A stretch of 64,000 bases of DNA, from positions 129,700,791 to 129,764,790 of the forward strand of contig CM037585.1 in NCBI GenBank assembly GCA_021018995.1. Reading direction: 5' to 3'. Positions 24,001 to 31,445 of the stretch are shown piece by piece. The translations under genes and the position numbers were made by a program. The notes under the pieces are model-generated. The model was not told the DNA's origin. It saw nothing but the letters and a program-made list of their open reading frames with translations, and made no database searches. The first letter of the stretch is position 1; every line of letters starts with the position of its first letter. This DNA is from Chloranthus sessilifolius. Lineage: Eukaryota; Streptophyta; Magnoliopsida; Chloranthales; Chloranthaceae.

Positions 24001-26170
24001 CACCTCCCAAAACACCATTATCTAACCTTCTAGCTGGGCACCATACCGGGACAAAATGTGAGAGGGTATCCCGCTGGATTTGTATTTGAAATGCTGGATT
24101 TTTAAATCCTTCGTTTGGGTTTGGATTTGGATTTGTCAAATCTAGTCATTTGCAAAGAAAGAAAAATTGCCTAAAGTGGATGGATTTGAAATAATGCTTC
24201 CTAGACATTATTTGAAATCCAAAACTCAAAATTCGTGGGTCTTATTGTGGGCATCTTCTGTATCTCTCCCTTGTCATATGTTACTTCTCAGGTAACCCAT
24301 GGTTTTGTGGAGTGATTGACTCCACATATCTAGGGGTGAAGTTAGGTTTACCGAACCGAAACCGAAATCAATTTCTCGATTTCAATGTCGGTTTAGACAA
24401 AACTTAATCCGAATCGAATTTTGCCGGTTGCGGTTAACCGAAATCCCCATTCCTTGAATCCCAAACCGAACCAATCTAATTTTGGTTTTGGTCGGTTCGG
24501 TTAAGTTCTCAGTTTTTTTGGGGTTTTTTTTTAAGAGAAATTTTCGGTTTTTGGTTTTTTTTTGGTTCTAGAGTCAGTTTTCTCTCCCTACTCCACTGGT
24601 TTTCAGTTTTCAGCACCCAAAATTGAAACTGAACCGATCCAAAACCTGTTTCGATTTTTTTTTTTGTTTTGGATCGGTTTTGGATCAATTTTTTTTCGAT
24701 TGGTTTGCGATTTTTCGGTTCGGTTTCATTGGTTTTCAATTTGTCTTTTTTTTGTCCCGCCCCTACACATATCCCAACGGAATGGTATGCATTTAGATGT
24801 TTGCAATTATATCCAAAAAAGGTAGGGCTGTCAACGGGTTGGGCCAACTCGATGGCTGATCCGCCCAATCCGTGTTTTTAGCAAGGTTGGGCACATAAAC
24901 TTCATATTTTTGGCCGGGTCAGCTTGGGTCGACTGAAAGGTCGGGTTGGTTCATGCAAAAATCGGGTCGACCACAACATTTTATATATAAATTCAAAGAA
25001 AATAGGTGATTTTTAACCAGGATGGGTCGGTTTTTTGAGTCAAGCTTCAGATCCTATTAGGTTGGGCATATATTGTTGACCTGTTGGATTGGGTCAGGTT
25101 TGATTGGACATGCCAATTTTCCTTCGGGCAGCCAAAATTTTGGCCCGACCCGACCCCTTGACAGCTGTAGAAAAAGGACTGATATTGATGCATTTTATGA
25201 GTTGTGCTTAAGTTTAAAAGAGAGTTGAAATTGCGTGCATTTCAAGTGTTTGATTTTATGTCAAAAAGATACATCATGTGCATAATTAAGCTACAGAACC
25301 TAGTTTCATGGTAGGAGACAATTAGATCTTACAAATATATTTCTTAAACATCCAAACAAGCAATTTGTAAATCCAAATATTTGAAATCCGAAATTTAAAA
25401 TGCCTAGATTTCAAATACTTCCCCCAAATCCAAACACCTGTTCCCCAACACACCCTTAAGCAAACTAGAAAGGAAATGACTCTTCTTAGAGTCGTACTCA
25501 GGACCAGATTACAACACATGCTTATTGCCTTTGGATTCAATGAGAGACGACTGCCATTGATCCCAAGCCTACTCAGAACCAGATTACACCACGTGCTTAT
25601 TGCCTTTGAATTCCGTGAGCCAATTTCACAGCCTTCTACAGCTAATAGGCATGTATTCTGTTATTAAAAAAGTCTCTTCATAATCTCATTAGATAAGAGG
25701 AAATTTTATATTAGATTATGATTAGAAATACTGGGCATGTTAGATTCTTCATTCCTTGATGAAAGGCCTCTCAGCAGCAAATTCTTAAAACATTTACTGA
25801 GTGGATTTTAGCTTTTTGAAATCTATGAAATCCAGATTGTCATGAAATTCTGTGCCTAAAAGGCATTCCCTGCAATTAATATATTTGTAGTGTACAGTTT
25901 TTTGATATCACATTTTAGAGATCTGGCCTCTCTTATTTTTGTCACCACTTTTCTCTCTAAAAACAGGCAAATCTAGAATCCTTGCCTCCACATGTACCCA
26001 CCTATCTAACAGCTGCGGTGGGCCCCCCGAGCTCGTCCTCACGTCGCCATTTCTGCACAGTTTGCGGGTTCACTGCCAACTATACATGTGTGAGGTGTGG
26101 AATGCGCTTTTGTTCATCTCGTTGCCAGGTGATACACACTGATACCAGATGTCTGAAATTTGTTTCCTGA
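1..26170 (+). CDS. SWC6: SWR1 complex subunit 6, HIT zinc finger (3' part, 4 exons seen)
   Basis: SWC6 (also called SEF) is a subunit of the nuclear SWR1 chromatin-remodelling complex, which deposits histone H2A.Z. The coding sequence joins 2-22, 118-220, 23267-23373 and 25967-26170 with GT-AG borders and matching phases (0, 1, 0). The protein reads STDNRTQ, then an acidic stretch (LEALENDN followed by many Asp), then a basic Lys/Arg-rich stretch, then [17 protein letters not shown], then a C-terminal HIT-type zinc finger with CTVC, CVRC, CSSRC and a final HTDTRC, ending in TGA. Order and motifs match the plant family along the whole visible length. The N-terminus lies before the window. The intron at 221-23266 is 23 kb and contains the nested elements listed below; no exon is broken by them. 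Identification is by recognition of the family, and the exon structure is read directly. Confidence 0.93.
118..220 (+). CDS. SWC6: SWC6 exon, acidic segment
   Basis: Follows a TTTAG acceptor. It encodes [13 protein letters not shown] and then an Asp-rich run, and ends with one base of a split Gly codon before GTTCAT. Phase and sequence connect it to 23267. Confidence 0.92.
597..700 (+). mobile_element. 5'-truncated SINE 3' end with 18-bp target duplication
   Basis: A 68-bp insert (615-682) contains a tRNA-type B box (GGTTCAATCCT) and ends in an A-rich tail. It is flanked by near-identical copies of ATCTTACACCATTAAAGT at 597-614 and 683-700 (17 of 18 match). Long duplications and an A tail are typical of LINE-mobilised SINEs. 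Confidence 0.6.
817..970 (+). repeat. Approximate tandem duplication, about 80 bp unit
   Basis: TAATATCGGCCATTGAAAAA and the following GTTAATATTAGAGTGCAAAG occur twice, starting near 817 and 898. The second copy abuts the copia target site. Confidence 0.7.
977..1231 (-). repeat. Copia 3' LTR
   Basis: TG...CA borders; pairs with 21151-21403. The left flank GGTAC is the target duplication. Confidence 0.95.
1232..1242 (-). other. Copia polypurine tract
   Basis: The minus strand reads AAGGGAGGGAA immediately before the 3' LTR, the expected place and composition of the plus-strand primer. Confidence 0.8.
1263..1720 (-). pseudogene. Copia RNase H, C-terminal segment separated by the LINE
   Basis: Continues the copia frame that is cut at about 17456 (DSDF | AGDVDDRKS). 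It contains LSTTEAE, LCDNSS and [11 protein letters not shown], typical of copia RNase H, and ends just before the polypurine tract. A TGA at 1644-1646 replaces the Trp of the usual VSWSSKKQ motif, a G-to-A change. With 14 kb of LINE and gypsy sequence between the halves it cannot be expressed with the polymerase. Confidence 0.9.
1853..2715 (-). pseudogene. LINE ORF2 C-terminus (zf-RVT type domain)
   Basis: Encodes [18 protein letters not shown], then CVMC, then [17 protein letters not shown] and [10 protein letters not shown]. This is the Cys/His-bearing domain that follows the reverse transcriptase of plant L1-type elements. The reading frame shifts relative to the upstream RT at about 2700. 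Confidence 0.88.
2716..3695 (-). pseudogene. LINE reverse transcriptase, C-terminal half
   Basis: Contains [15 protein letters not shown], the YADD catalytic box (about 3414-3428) and YLGLPLG, all hallmarks of plant LINE RT. A TAG at 3430-3432 lies directly before YADD. The N-terminal half of the same domain is at 15072-15779, on the other side of the gypsy element. Confidence 0.9.
3696..5867 (+). repeat. Gypsy 5' LTR
   Basis: Starts TGTCACAACCC. It carries a TATA-like TATAAAAG at 3837-3844, a palindrome array at 4222-4456 and a short acidic reading frame ending at 5523. The 3' end is diverged or shortened compared with the right LTR (it reads GGGATGTCAA before the PBS), so the end is placed within about 5 bp. 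Confidence 0.88.
4222..4456 (+). repeat. Palindrome array in gypsy 5' LTR, 22-bp pitch
   Basis: Copies of GCTCGAGC or close variants start at 4361, 4383, 4405, 4427 and 4449, exactly 22 bp apart, with more irregular variants from 4222. The spacer has the form GAGGTCAAGTGACC. The array lies about 400 bp after the TATA-like box, so it would be within the transcript. Confidence 0.92.
5882..5893 (+). other. Gypsy primer-binding site
   Basis: TGGTATCAAAGC, one mismatch from the tRNA-iMet complement TGGTATCAGAGC, shortly after the 5' LTR. Confidence 0.85.
5978..7344 (+). pseudogene. Gypsy gag, frameshifted
   Basis: The likely start is the ATG at 5978 ([10 protein letters not shown]). A shift then gives the 6003-6554 frame with a charged coiled segment and the gag core ([22 protein letters not shown]). 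Further shifts and a stop near 6600 precede a frame at 6709-7344 with two Cys/His motifs, [13 protein letters not shown] and the zinc knuckle [14 protein letters not shown]. This is the nucleic-acid-binding capsid precursor. Order and spacing are normal for a plant gypsy gag; only the frame is broken. Confidence 0.88.
7345..9260 (+). pseudogene. Gypsy protease/RT/RNase H remnants
   Basis: Frame fragments carry recognisable landmarks: [15 protein letters not shown] and [17 protein letters not shown] near 8024-8140 (RT start), [20 protein letters not shown] near 8287, a MDLMNRV segment at 8460 followed by ILIYSKTK where the usual catalytic Asp pair is missing, [12 protein letters not shown] near 8640, and KANVV near 9215 (end of RNase H). 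No continuous frame remains. A protease could not be placed with confidence. Confidence 0.8.
9525..10180 (+). pseudogene. Gypsy integrase, frameshifted
   Basis: [12 protein letters not shown] and CLTCQQVK (zinc-binding end), then [10 protein letters not shown] and [12 protein letters not shown] (catalytic core, first Asp), a shifted stretch, then [16 protein letters not shown] with the catalytic Glu, and [13 protein letters not shown]. The order is normal; at least two frame changes interrupt it. Confidence 0.87.
10235..10780 (+). pseudogene. Gypsy integrase C-terminus with chromodomain
   Basis: 181 codons without a break. The first half has the GPF-like region ([25 protein letters not shown]). 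The end has [24 protein letters not shown] and [16 protein letters not shown], a plant chromovirus chromodomain of the kind thought to steer integration to chromatin. TGA follows KLFEVAN. Confidence 0.88.
10954..11165 (+). promoter_or_regulatory. Internal palindrome pairs plus TATA-like box before the extra ORF
   Basis: Palindrome variants start at 10954 and 10976 (22 bp apart) and at 11116 and 11138 (22 bp apart), with spacers like those in the LTR. ACTATAAAAATGG follows at about 11154. This resembles the LTR array and could be an internal promoter for the downstream ORF; promoter function is inference. Confidence 0.55.
11362..12560 (+). pseudogene. Extra ORF between pol and 3' LTR of the gypsy element
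   Basis: The first frame (11362-11988, 208 codons) starts with ATG in good context. It has a Pro/Ser-rich head, then [14 protein letters not shown] and [18 protein letters not shown], then [16 protein letters not shown]. The pattern (Tyr/Phe-rich segment, then a short beta-like VxGxE element) is reminiscent of the so-called putative plant transposon protein domain; this is a weak recognition. After a stop at about 11986 it continues in shifted frames (12016-12351, 12348-12560; [24 protein letters not shown]). It lies on the coding strand, after a TATA-like box and a stretch that could be a 5' leader. Function unknown. Confidence 0.55.
12930..12942 (+). other. Gypsy polypurine tract
   Basis: AAGTTGGGGTGAT directly before the 3' LTR start TGTCAC. 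Confidence 0.75.
12943..15071 (+). repeat. Gypsy 3' LTR
   Basis: TGTCACAACCC...CTGTCACA. TATAAAAG at 13084-13091. Very close to the 5' LTR over long stretches; the differences are mostly small indels at CG-rich spots. Confidence 0.93.
13462..13679 (+). repeat. Palindrome array in gypsy 3' LTR, 22-bp pitch
   Basis: GCTCGAGC or variants start at 13462, 13485, 13527, 13560, 13606, 13628, 13650 and 13672; the last four are exactly 22 bp apart. The run has one 22-bp unit fewer than that of the 5' LTR. Confidence 0.92.
15072..15779 (-). pseudogene. LINE reverse transcriptase, N-terminal half
   Basis: Encodes [40 protein letters not shown] (continuous in the genome), [11 protein letters not shown] and [21 protein letters not shown], the RT fingers/palm up to the first catalytic Asp region. 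The frame stops at the gypsy insertion and resumes at 3695 going left. Confidence 0.92.
15895..16949 (-). pseudogene. LINE ORF2 endonuclease, frameshifted
   Basis: APE-type endonuclease that nicks the target DNA. The first frame begins [13 protein letters not shown] with the catalytic LQETKW. A shift near 16460 gives the second frame with [18 protein letters not shown] and SDHRPL. All main motifs are seen, but they lie in two frames. Confidence 0.9.
16950..17455 (-). pseudogene. LINE 5' part, probable ORF1 C-terminal/linker remnant
   Basis: A short acidic frame ([19 protein letters not shown]) followed by a basic RRKRRGGSK segment. Its place before the endonuclease suggests the end of ORF1 or a linker. 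The element is cut off at about 17455, so most of ORF1 is missing. Confidence 0.5.
17456..20157 (-). pseudogene. Copia pol: protease, integrase, reverse transcriptase
   Basis: Open from 20116 down to the LINE junction. It begins at the protease site, where the Asp codon is followed by TGA instead of Ser (20132-20134). Then come the pre-integrase Cys/His motif (LWHCRFGHL ... CTKC), the integrase core (HAD at residue 190 of the open frame, RTGRGGEF at 251-258, E289), and an RT with [37 protein letters not shown] and YVDD. The D,D35E spacing shows that residue 253 should be the second catalytic Asp; it is Gly. The RNase H start DSDF ends the piece. Confidence 0.95.
20132..21052 (-). pseudogene. 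Copia gag with one internal stop
   Basis: Starts [19 protein letters not shown] at 21052, typical of plant copia gag. A TGA at 20900-20902 interrupts it. The same frame resumes with [24 protein letters not shown] and an Arg/Gly-rich stretch, then the zinc knuckle [14 protein letters not shown], and runs into the protease site. Confidence 0.93.
21137..21148 (-). other. Copia primer-binding site
   Basis: The minus strand reads TGGTATCAGAGC two bases after the 5' LTR: the tRNA-iMet complement. Confidence 0.95.
21151..21403 (-). repeat. Copia 5' LTR
   Basis: TGTTGAGAAC...CTTATCA, followed by GGTAC, the target duplication. Confidence 0.95.
21430..21690 (-). mobile_element. Possible LINE 3' tail fragment
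   Basis: A T-rich start (A tail on the minus strand), then a leader-like AATCGGGGCAAAGC and a short frame. This resembles the start of the larger LINE at 1721 (TTTGATCAGTAAAAAAC) in layout only. Weak. Confidence 0.3.
21850..22110. repeat. CGATA-rich dispersed repeat, copy 1
   Basis: Dense CCGATACCGATA and GGTATCGGTATC motifs in both orientations. Related to the copies at 30815, 42498 and 43445. Confidence 0.65.
22330..22670 (-). mobile_element. Possible LINE-derived fragment
   Basis: Starts with a T run followed by AATCAATAAAAAAGG, like the 3' ends of the other LINE pieces here. A 101-codon minus-strand frame covers it but has no recognised domain. Confidence 0.35.
23267..23373 (+). CDS. 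SWC6: SWC6 exon, basic segment
   Basis: Acceptor TTGCAG, donor GTATTG. Two bases complete the Gly codon, then 35 codons follow with [17 protein letters not shown] and end in MELLHE. This is the basic middle part of SWC6. Confidence 0.93.
23668..24022 (-). mobile_element. LINE 3' fragment in the last SWC6 intron
   Basis: The minus strand encodes [20 protein letters not shown], the conserved end of plant LINE ORF2 also seen at 1853-2680, followed by a 3' tail beginning TTTTGATCGGTAAAGGC on the plus strand. 5'-truncated. Antisense to SWC6. Confidence 0.8.
24331..24765. mobile_element. hAT-type MITE with 8-bp target duplication
   Basis: Terminal inverted repeats TAGGGGTG and CGCCCCTA. The exact 8-bp duplication CACATATC lies at 24323-24330 and 24766-24773. 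The body is made of GGTTCGGTTTGG-like motifs in both orientations. No coding capacity. Confidence 0.85.
24823..25169. mobile_element. hAT-type MITE, CGGGT-rich family
   Basis: Ends TAGGGCTGTCAACGGG and CCTTGACAGCTGTA. The 8-bp flanks AAAAAAGG and GAAAAAGG match in 7 of 8 positions. The body is rich in GGGTCGGGTTGG motifs. Starts only 57 bp after the previous MITE. Confidence 0.75.
25967..26170 (+). CDS. SWC6: SWC6 last exon with HIT zinc finger
   Basis: Acceptor AACAG. 67 codons plus TGA. Contains the Cys pairs CTVC and CVRC and the CSSRC/HTDTRC cluster of the HIT zinc finger. Confidence 0.95.
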   Translation, partial: ANLESLPPHVPTYLTAAVGPPSSSSRRHFCTVCGFTANYTCVRCGMRFCSSRCQVIHTDTRCLKFVS

Positions 26171-27290
26171 TCGTAAGGCTTGCACATGGTTGAGTTTCAC
26201 CTTCTTTGTTGGTTCATGCTTCGGGTGAGTTCATTGCCAAATTTTCTCAAATGGAATCGGATTTGATTTGGGCCAGTTTCTGTACATTTGTATTATATTG
26301 TGAAACATTCAACTGCAATCAACGGGAAAGAGAGGAAAAAGAATTCTTGTTCTCAAGTCACAAGTGAAACATTTACTATGGGATCTGATTTGAGCCTCAT
26401 ACAAACAAGGTGTGTAAAAAATTTAGCTACCATCCAGTTGCGTACATGTCCATTGATCTGGATCCTCAAGTTGATGGGCCACTTTTAGTTGTGCCATAAC
26501 CTGTGAATATCTCTGACCTGACCAATCTAATTTCTCAGCAGTGACTTTTCTTTGAACTGTTGCTACCCAGAGTTTGCCAGAATATCATATAAGGAGGCAA
26601 ATGATTGGAATATTCGGCAGTTGGGAATACCCGTTGTGATCCATCTATTAAACGGTTTAGATAGTTGGGCTGCTCTGTTGTATTTTTCATTTTTACGAAA
26701 AAAAATGACCATAACAGCTATCAAGTATCTATGAAAACCGTTTTTTTAAATTTAAGGTTAAAGGGTAGGATAAAACCCCTGAACTCAACGCATGAAGCGT
26801 GAAGGTATTGCCATTTTGGGCAAGGCACCACTTGAATTTTGCTACAATGTTACTTTTTATAAATTGATCTGAACAAAATTGGATTGAAAACTTGAATTTA
26901 AAAAAAGAAAAATCTGATCAAATCTACTTTTAATTTGATTATTGTTGATCACCCTTAGAATGGAAAAACTAGACTATTATGTTTTCTTAAATGATGTACT
27001 TGTTAGTTGTTATTGGCTCTCAACTATCGAATTTTCTAAGATTTCTTTAGTTTATTTTTCACTCTTTTAGCCTATGGGCTCTATACAATTGTTGATATTC
27101 GATAAGTTGGTAATCACTTTTATTATTATTATTTGTTAGTTATTTTATCATATCTATGATTTGTTGTGGATTCTCTGTAGTTAACTACAAAATGGGGTGG
27201 CATTTTTTGGCGTCACTGCCTTGAGTTGACATAGGCCCTGCTTAACGCCTAAGTGGGTCCACCTTGGCCTGCTTAGCACTTTTAACCTTA

Positions 27291-27471
27291 GGCTCCGTTT
27301 GGATTTTTTGGGAAAAAGGTGGAAATGGATTTGAAGATCCTATGGATTCCTGCCCCTTTGCAATCAATTGGAATTCATTGTTTTTGGGCGTTTGGATTGT
27401 TTAATAATAATCTATTAAAAAATAAAAGAGAAAGGGGAGCACCATCTTTGGTGTACACAACACACCAAATA

Positions 27472-27509
<38 letters not shown>

Positions 27510-27806
27510 ATGGAGAGAGCAGAGAAAGAGCGAGAGAGAGAGAGATCGTGGAGAGAGAACGAATGAGAGAGATATTTTATCTCACTTGGATGTTATGGTG
27601 GCACCCGAAGATCCCGAGTATCTTTTCCATCGGAAAAGATGAAATCATAGGATTTTAGAAGGATTTGCCGATTTCTAAAGGTGGGAAAAGGAGTTTATTT
27701 TCCGCCAATTTCCAACGCTGAATTTTGGTTGCCAAACATAGGAAATGAACATATTTCCTTTCCTTTCTTGTCTTTTCTTTTCTTTTCCCCCTATCCAAAC
27801 ACACCC
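27291..27806. mobile_element. Tourist/PIF-like MITE
   Basis: Imperfect terminal inverted repeats GGCTCCGTTTGGAT and ATCCAAACACACCC, with TTA on both sides (27288-27290, 27807-27809), the 3-bp target typical of PIF/Harbinger elements. A (GA)n microsatellite lies inside. Confidence 0.65.
27479..27545 (+). repeat. (GA)n microsatellite
   Basis: Runs of AGAGAG broken by TCATGGAGAGAGCAG. Confidence 0.9.
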
Positions 27807-27892
27807 TTAGTGTTAGGCACGCCCATAGATTGTTGTTTTTTGGGTGGTTAACGGGGCTCATCTTAGGCCAAAGGATAAAACCCACACCGTAC

Positions 27893-28440
27893 CACTTTTT
27901 GGGCCACATGGCAAACTTTATTAGCCAATCCCAATTGTCCAAGTGGCTGAACATCATAATGGTGATCACTCTGCAAAAAAAAAATCATGCTTATTAGAGG
28001 GCCCAAATTATGTGACCTAGGAAGTTTAATGTGGACCATTTTTCAAATCTTGGGTTCATATTGAAATTCTTGGATTCGATTGATCCTCGAATGAATATTT
28101 TTTGGGCTACACAAAGAACATAAGATGTTTTGCCACTTGGTAAAAACTTTTTGGGCCACATGGCAAAATTTATTGACCAATCCAAAGAGTCCAAGTGGCT
28201 AAACATCATATGGTGATCACTCTACCAAAAAAATTGCTGATCAGAGGGCTCAAATTATTTGTTCTAGAAAGGTTTTTTTTTTTTTGATCTAGAAAGTTTA
28301 ATATGAGCCATTGTTCATAGCTTAGGGTTCATACTGAAATGCTTGGATTCAATTGTAATTATCCTCCTTTAGATATATTTTTGAGCTGCACAAAGGGCAT
28401 AAAATGTTCTGCCTCTTGGATAACTTGGATTGGGAAAATC
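27893..28440. repeat. Direct repeat, about 250-bp unit, two or more copies
   Basis: CTTTTTGGGCCACATGGCAA, then CCAAGTGGCTGAACATCAT, then TGGTGATCACTCT, then AGAGGGCCCAAATTAT recur near 27893 and 28146. The following stretch ATTGAAATTCTTGGATTC also recurs near 28335. Confidence 0.75.
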
Positions 28441-28962
28441 TGTGTACCATGTAGCATATGGGTTAATTATCTTAGGTCTAAGGCGAGGAAAGTCTATTCC
28501 GTTTTATTTTATTTTTTATTTCTTAGTTTTACTTTCTTTATTTATACAATTTTCGCGGTCGCTGTTGTTGATTATCCATACACTGACTTCCTGTGTAATT
28601 CATCTTTTTTCGGTTTACTGACTAATAACTACACAACAACAGCAGGGAGATGCTATAATTAAAAAACAACTAAAAAATCATATCTTATATACGATACAAG
28701 CTTTAGATACTACATCTTTGCTGATAAAAAAAAATACGATACTAAGCCAAACAAGAAAACCATAAACACTTGTCGGGCCTCATGGGTGCATTGTTGTGCA
28801 ACCCTGCCCTAGTTGATCAATCTTTACTACTGCCAATCTCCCACACCCTTAAAAGAAAAAACAAAATAAAAAAAAACAAAAACTAACAGCTCCAATCTGA
28901 GCTAACTGAAACAATGATCCTCTTAATAATGAAATGCTAAGAAGAGAAAATGTTTCTGGCTA

Positions 28963-31391
28963 TTAACATATTGGCAGGTCTGCTGGAGGAGGCTCTAAAG
29001 ATTGCAATTCTCCTACTCCATTTTCAACAAGGAAAGCCATCGCCAAGCCCCAACCTATATGGACGTCCAAGTGGCAGTGCATCAGCCAAATTCCTGCAAA
29101 TCAACAAGAGGTAAGCACAAATCTTAAACCTTTGGATAAATGCAGTAGATGTTTAGATTGAATGTGGCCATCCATGTAGTGTGTAGTCTGCAATCCAAAA
29201 GAAATCCTAACCGTCCGATCAAGAATTTTCATTGAACGGGTCGATCGAAACATGCGTCATGGCATGTGTTCTGTAGGAAATGGAGTACAAATAAGCAGGA
29301 GCGACTTCGGGTCTGGGTTCAATGTCGTGTTAGATTGGCTTGTATCTAGCTTAAGCTAAAGTGTTTTGTGACAACTGGTGATGGAAATTTGTTTTACCTG
29401 GATTATCGGCGACGAATCGGATGACAGCCCATCCATTCACGGGAACTGCAACTGTATTTCTCAGTGGTGGATCGATGAGGTTGAATTTTCCGGTGTCACT
29501 GCTTGGATTGAAATTTCCAAACCCCTCTGCAAGGATGTAGAAATCGTACCCGTGTAAATGGATCGGGTGGTTCTCAGCTGTAAAGATACTGGTACCCTGC
29601 AGCACTACCTGCACCGTTGAGCCATACTTCACCTTGAATACCTTTGTCCCTGGAACGGGTTGCCAGAGGCCCCTGCTCACATTCCCTGTGTAATCAAATT
29701 GCACAGGTGGAACAGGCGGGAAGTCAGTGGTGAACACGCCGGGAACACCCAGTTGGTGGGCTTGCAATATGGAGACATTCCTTGGGAGAACGAATGAGAC
29801 GTTGTTCATGCTTGCGGTAAAGCGGGTGTTATTATTTGGGCCTTGACACCTGGGGCCTGGAGTGCAATTGACTAGGCCCAGGCCTACAGTGAAGAAGAGG
29901 TTTACGTCGACGGAGTTGGGGACAGGGGCACGGGAGGGGCTTCGGATTCCGTTAGAGAAGGTGGTAGCCACTCCAGTGTCATTGAAGGCGGGTAGAGAGG
30001 GGAGGATAGGTGAGGGCAAAGCCTGCCCTTTTTTTGCAGGGCAGGGTGCGGTGTCGTATTCGAGGATGGCCGTAGTGGTGGTGTTGTCAAAGGGTGCTCC
30101 CTGGGCACTTGCATATGCACGTGCGGCCATGTAGTAACGAGCGGGGGCCTGGTCAGCGGTGATGAGGACGTCTGTAGTTTGTCCGGGACCCAACATGATG
30201 ACCGAAGTGGTGAAGGGTTTCGTGTAGGAGGCGTCAGCCCCCACTACCGTCATTTGGTGGTTAGCGACGGCGAAGAAGAGCTCATTGTTTAGGGCAGCGT
30301 TGATGACCCGAAGAAGGTTAGTCTCGCCAGAAGACACCGGAATTATTACCGTATCTGCATGGCACAAATATAGGTAAATCTTGGTAGGTTACGTGATAGC
30401 ATTAGGAGCTAATTATAATTAGCAGGTATTGCGTGTGAAATCCATACATTGGTTTGGCATGTTTGATAGTAATATGTCAAAGGGTATGGTTGAATGTAGG
30501 TCAGCTATAAGGATAGCTTTCTAAGTCAACAATCTTTTTGACGTAACCAGAAAAGGAAAGAAGATACGGGCATTTTGGTAATTAAAAAATATCATGGTTA
30601 TTTTGTGTAGTTTCTCATCTAATCCCGTCCATTTCATTAAGTGTGGAGGATGTTAAGTGCACTAACTTTATCTCAACACCACATTTTTCTTCGCATGAAT
30701 AATCTAACAGAATTAGTGCATCTAACACCACCAAACGCGGGGGAGTGAACAAAGAATACTGCTCCGGTTGTATTCTTGGTTGCATCTAGAGAGATGCTCA
30801 GAGTAGACGAAAGCAAGGTGTCAACTCGAGTACCAGTATCGGGTATTGGTCCTAATACTGCTCCGGTTGTATTCTTGGTTGCAGCTAGAGAGATGCTCGA
30901 GTAGATGAAAGCGAGGTGTCAACTCGGGTATCAGTATCGTGTATCGGTCCATGGACGACCAATACCATGGGTCAAAATTTCGGGTATCGGATACTTATCA
31001 TCCGAGCTCAAAACCGATACGTATCGGAATAGTAAAATACCGGACGATACATTGAATGTATCGTCCGGGCATCTACATACAAAATGGCGATACGGTACAT
31101 TGAATGTACCGTATCGTCCAAGTCTAATACCGATACGTATCGTCCGATACGTATCGGTATCGAACGATATTTTGATCCATGACCAATACGGATCGACCGA
31201 TTCAGAACAGTATTTTTTTTAGTTTTTTTTTTAAAATATGCCGATACAACTCAGTCGGCCAATACGGATCCCGATACCCGAGTTGATACCTGATACGTAT
31301 CGGCGCTGATACGTATCAGTTTACTGAAAAACCAATATGTCTTGCTGATACGTATCAGTATCGACCGATATTTGATACTTGATACGTTGGA

Positions 31392-31445
<54 letters not shown>

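Larger units (their letters stand above)
26171..28962. other. Intergenic region between convergent SWC6 and laccase
   Basis: The first few hundred bases are probably the SWC6 3' UTR; no clear AATAAA was seen. Besides the MITE, microsatellite and tandem repeat listed below, nothing recognisable. Confidence 0.6.

Noticed and set aside
23629-25453. A large Tourist-like element spanning the LINE fragment and both hAT MITEs
   Set aside because: GGTGCGTTTGG and CCAACACACCC ends with TTA neighbours are suggestive, but the inverted repeats match poorly and the interior is fully explained by other elements.
29862-30134. ORF on the plus strand opposite the laccase
   Set aside because: It is a mirror frame of laccase exon 5 with no domain.
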